DNA from: Colletotrichum lupini
Taxonomy: Eukaryota > Ascomycota > Sordariomycetes > Glomerellales > Glomerellaceae
DNA length: 64,000 nt
Direction of reading: 5' to 3'
Assembly: GCF_023278565.1 (NCBI RefSeq)
Contig: NC_064677.1
Coordinates: forward strand, 6,324,001-6,388,000
The position numbers and the translations under genes were made by a program. The notes under the pieces are model-generated. The model made no database searches. It was not told the DNA's origin and saw only the letters and a program-made list of their open reading frames with translations. Of the stretch, positions 61,641 to 64,000 are shown piece after piece; position 1 is the first letter of the stretch; every line of letters begins with the position of its first letter.

Positions 61641-61660
61641 TAAAAGAAAGAGAAAGTTAG
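61641..61660 (+). other. Polypurine tract of E4
   Basis: TAAAAGAAAGAGAAAGTTAG directly before the 3' LTR; it fixes the orientation of the family. Confidence 0.75.
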
Positions 61661-61862
61661 TATTAAATTAGAAGTCTAATTCGACCGCGGTATATAGCTA
61701 ATTACGTAGGGGCTAATTAGGGGCCTTATTTACGATTATCGTAGCTAGCTTAACTTATAGTTAGAACCTCTTTTTTATACCTACGTAGATATTTATATAG
61801 TTTAATTAATCTCTTTATTAACTACGGTTCGACCTAACTACCCTATAATAGGGATACTAACA
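61661..61862 (+). repeat. E4 3' LTR
   Basis: Ends GGGATACTAACA with the TG...CA termini kept at this end. It carries many transitions relative to the 5' LTR. Confidence 0.9.
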
Positions 61863-62436
61863 CCCTCATGTCTTTCGGAGTAGAGAATTCATTATAAGAA
61901 TCTAGCCGGTCGGTAATAAAATCAAATACTAATCGACAAGTATTCCGAGTATCAACTGCCTTCTGAGAGCTACCATTACTAAGTCTAGAGCCATTATTAT
62001 AACTAGGTACCCTGCGCTTTCCGATAGGTACTTATTCTGCGCAGAATACGTAAGAAGTAGACAATCATAACAGCAGTAACAGTAGCGGTAGCAAGAGCAG
62101 CAGCAAGAACAGCAATAGTAATAATACAGATAGTAGTAACAGGGCTGGTAGAATTGGAGCAATGGAAAGTATTTAGCAATAAACTATCGTGTCACTCACT
62201 TGACTGAACTAGTGACCGATCATCAGTCGTTGGATAATGAAGAATGTGGAAGCTTGGGTTGGGGCGAGGGGCCGGCGCATTGCCAAGAGTTTCCGGTGTT
62301 CTCGATATCAATCCCATCGTCAATGTGCGGAGCGCAAACATCCGCAGTTGCGATAGCGGTGTTTCGAGCGGGTGAGAGATAAGCCAAGAGCAAGGCAAAT
62401 AACACGAAGTCCAACAGGAATTATTTTAATAATTCA
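61863..62436. other. Short normal-composition island between two repeats
   Basis: 570 bp with an imperfect trinucleotide microsatellite (GCAGTAACAGTAGCGGTAGC and onward) at about 62070-62140. A minus frame 62411-62223 begins hydrophobic (LDFVLFALLLAYLSPARNTA) and resembles a secretory signal followed by a short Cys-containing mature part. It has no ATG before the in-frame stop, and the neighbouring repeat starts 26 bp away. Confidence 0.5.
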
Positions 62437-64000
62437 TGTTCTATCGTAGAGTTACTATAGGGGTATCGACGTATATAAAGAGAACGGTTATTTATTAAAA
62501 ATAAAAAATAAGTATAAAGCTCGCTTTAGTATAAAAAGTACGAGCGAAGTAGGCCTTAGTAATTATATAACTAAGGTTATATAATATATAATAAGGCTAT
62601 AAATAGTTAAAGCTATTATAATATACCCCCTTAGGTAAATATATATTTAAAAAAAGCGTACTTAATTACTTATATTATTATAAAAAGGTTTATTAAAAAC
62701 AGAAAACTAAATACTATTATATAAGAATTTATTTATAAAAGGAATTATAAAGTAAATCGGTTTATAAGTAGAGTTATAAGCGAGGGATAAATCGGTTATA
62801 AATTAACCTCTATATTTATTATTATAAGTAATTTTAAAATAATATTATTGATAAAAAGTATAACTAAGGGACGGCCTCTTATTAATTAAATAATTAACTT
62901 ATAAGTTAAGGGTAATAAATATATAAATTTCTTATTATTATTTATAGTACCGACTTTTTTTCCCTTTTTAACTTATACTTATATTATTACTATATATATA
63001 TACCCTTATTTTTTATTTTTATACCCGCGTTTTTATATATATATATTATTAAAAAAAATCTTTATTAATAATATCGTTTTTATTTAAATACTATTAAAAC
63101 GATTAATTAAAAACTATATTTATATTATTATAATATAGGAAGTTAAGAAGTATAAATATAAAACTACGGTTTTAAAAAAGAGTAGTAGCTCCCCTAGCCC
63201 CCCCTATAAGCTTAAAATAAGTAAATAATATTCTTTTATTTTATACCTTAGTTATAATACGGCCTCGTTTATTTAATATTGATCTAATTATTTTATTAAA
63301 TAAGTAGTAATTTTATAACTAAACGAGTTATTTAAAAAAGTAATAAAAATAAAAAGGGTTTATAACCCTCTCCCTTATTCTTTTTTAAAAATTAAAAAGA
63401 CGTCCTCGTTTTTTAAGAAAATAGTATAAATAAAGAGGGTTTATAACCCCTTCCCTCGCCTCTTTTTAAATAAAAAGGAAAAAAGAAATTTTCTTTAAAA
63501 AGAATAAAAAAAAAATTAAGTTTATAGCCCCCTCCCTTACCTCTTTTTAAAAAATATAAAGTAATTAATTATATATATAATACTTTTTTAACTATCGTTA
63601 TTTATAAAACTAATTCTTAATAATAGACCTTTTTAATACTATTTTTAGTATTAAAGTTTAATATAAGCTAATACTTTTACTTCCCTCGTTTAGTTATAAA
63701 TATTTTAAATATATTAAGAGCGCCCTTAGTAACTATTCGAATAGTACGTACTTCTTAAGTTCGTATATTAATAATAAATATTAACGTTATTAAACTTATA
63801 AAAAGTTAGGTTATACCCTTATTCTTAAGGGGTATATATAGTTCTTAAGTATAAAGTTCTTATATTTTAAATAAAGAGTAATAAAAAAGTTAATAATAGT
63901 TATAGTTATTAATATAAAACTACTTACATTTTATAAAATATATTCTAAACCGTCCTCGTTTTATTTATTATTTATAACTTAATATATAAACCCTAACTTA
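62437..64000. mobile_element. AT-rich RIP-type repeat, left end only
   Basis: Very AT-rich, TpA-rich sequence from about 62437 (TGTTCTATCGTAGAGTTAC) to the window edge, with no usable frames. It is different from the copia family. A similar phrase is repeated three times between 63340 and 63560 (GGGTTTATAACCCCTTCCCT-like with TCTTTTTAAA), suggesting internal duplication. The class is unknown; TG at the start would fit an LTR. Confidence 0.5.

Larger units (their letters stand above)
55353..61862 (+). mobile_element. E4: Ty1/copia family copy with the least mutated 5' LTR
   Basis: A 6,510-bp plus-strand element. The 5' LTR is 55353-55554 and the 3' LTR 61661-61862 (202 bp each). Flanks are CCCCC on the left and CCCTC on the right (4 of 5 bases match). 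Remnants are a pre-integrase motif with RFG.P at 58725-58790; integrase about 58900-59300 (FKFKLRNKLNFN; VERVYQ); RT with DLTEIN / GVYRF at 60030-60080, RDITQAYTQS-like near 60330 and QTDD near 60600; and RNase H (VTRSILASEVYS at 61188; IDSYSLYEYFIKLGTTKEKR at 61305). Internal CAG-to-TAG stops are frequent. About 0.9 kb of the gag region is missing relative to E3. Confidence 0.92.

Noticed and set aside
61929..62162. Cys/Tyr-rich minus-strand frame
   Set aside because: Encoded by a trinucleotide microsatellite, so low complexity explains the composition.
1..64000. CRISPR arrays, bacterial operons or Shine-Dalgarno sites
   Set aside because: Spliced fungal genes throughout; no regularly spaced direct repeats with unique spacers were seen.
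1..64000. Giant cargo-carrying (Starship-type) element
   Set aside because: No tyrosine-recombinase captain gene or fitting long-range boundaries were seen; each repeat block is explained by local LTR structures or remains unassigned.

Overview
The window looks like a chromosome segment of a filamentous ascomycete. The genes have short GT-AG introns of 44-77 bp. They encode fungal families: a HET-domain protein, a Zn2Cys6 regulator, a DMATS prenyltransferase, a cytochrome P450 and an F-box protein. Gene-bearing islands of ordinary composition alternate sharply with AT-rich, stop-riddled repeats. The repeats carry transition-type damage typical of repeat-induced point mutation (RIP, CpA to TpA). 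Species cannot be named from the sequence.

Repeats. Four copies of one Ty1/copia LTR retrotransposon family are resolved by their LTRs (about 205 bp) and target-site duplications: E1 1892-8742 (minus, TSD GTAGA), E2 11476-21369 (minus, TSD CTTAG), E3 31176-38538 (plus, TSD TTGAC/TTAAT) and E4 55353-61862 (plus, TSD CCCCC/CCCTC). All are dead. E2 is rearranged: it contains two 508-bp arms of a second LTR-like repeat in inverted orientation. An unassigned AT-rich block (22986-27845) is flanked by a perfect, unmutated 34-bp inverted repeat. A further AT-rich repeat begins near 62437 and leaves the window.

Left part (1-31 kb). A HET-domain gene on the minus strand is cut in two by E1, with the frame open on both sides of the insertion. 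An intact endonuclease/exonuclease/phosphatase gene lies between E1 and E2. Between E2 and E3 are two sulfotransferase-like P-loop genes, both predicted at 274 aa, and a RidA-family gene, with the 4.9-kb AT-rich block between the first paralogue and the other two genes.

Centre (38.7-47.2 kb). This is the most interesting region: a compact secondary-metabolism-type cluster. It holds a UDP-glycosyltransferase, a DMATS-type aromatic prenyltransferase, a cytochrome P450 and a Zn2Cys6 regulator. All four genes are intact. DMATS and P450 are divergent across a 1.7-kb intergenic region. E3 sits 204 bp upstream of the glycosyltransferase. No PKS, NRPS or terpene cyclase is visible, so the scaffold is either an aromatic primary metabolite such as an indole or tyrosine derivative, or is made elsewhere. 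A prenylated, oxidised and glycosylated aromatic product is an inference.

Right part (48.4-55.3 kb). Here are tRNA-Ala(AGC), an intron-containing tRNA-Val(AAC), a DUF423/TMEM256-like membrane protein, a zinc-type alcohol dehydrogenase, an F-box protein and a GFA/CENP-V family protein. E4 and the terminal AT-rich repeat follow.
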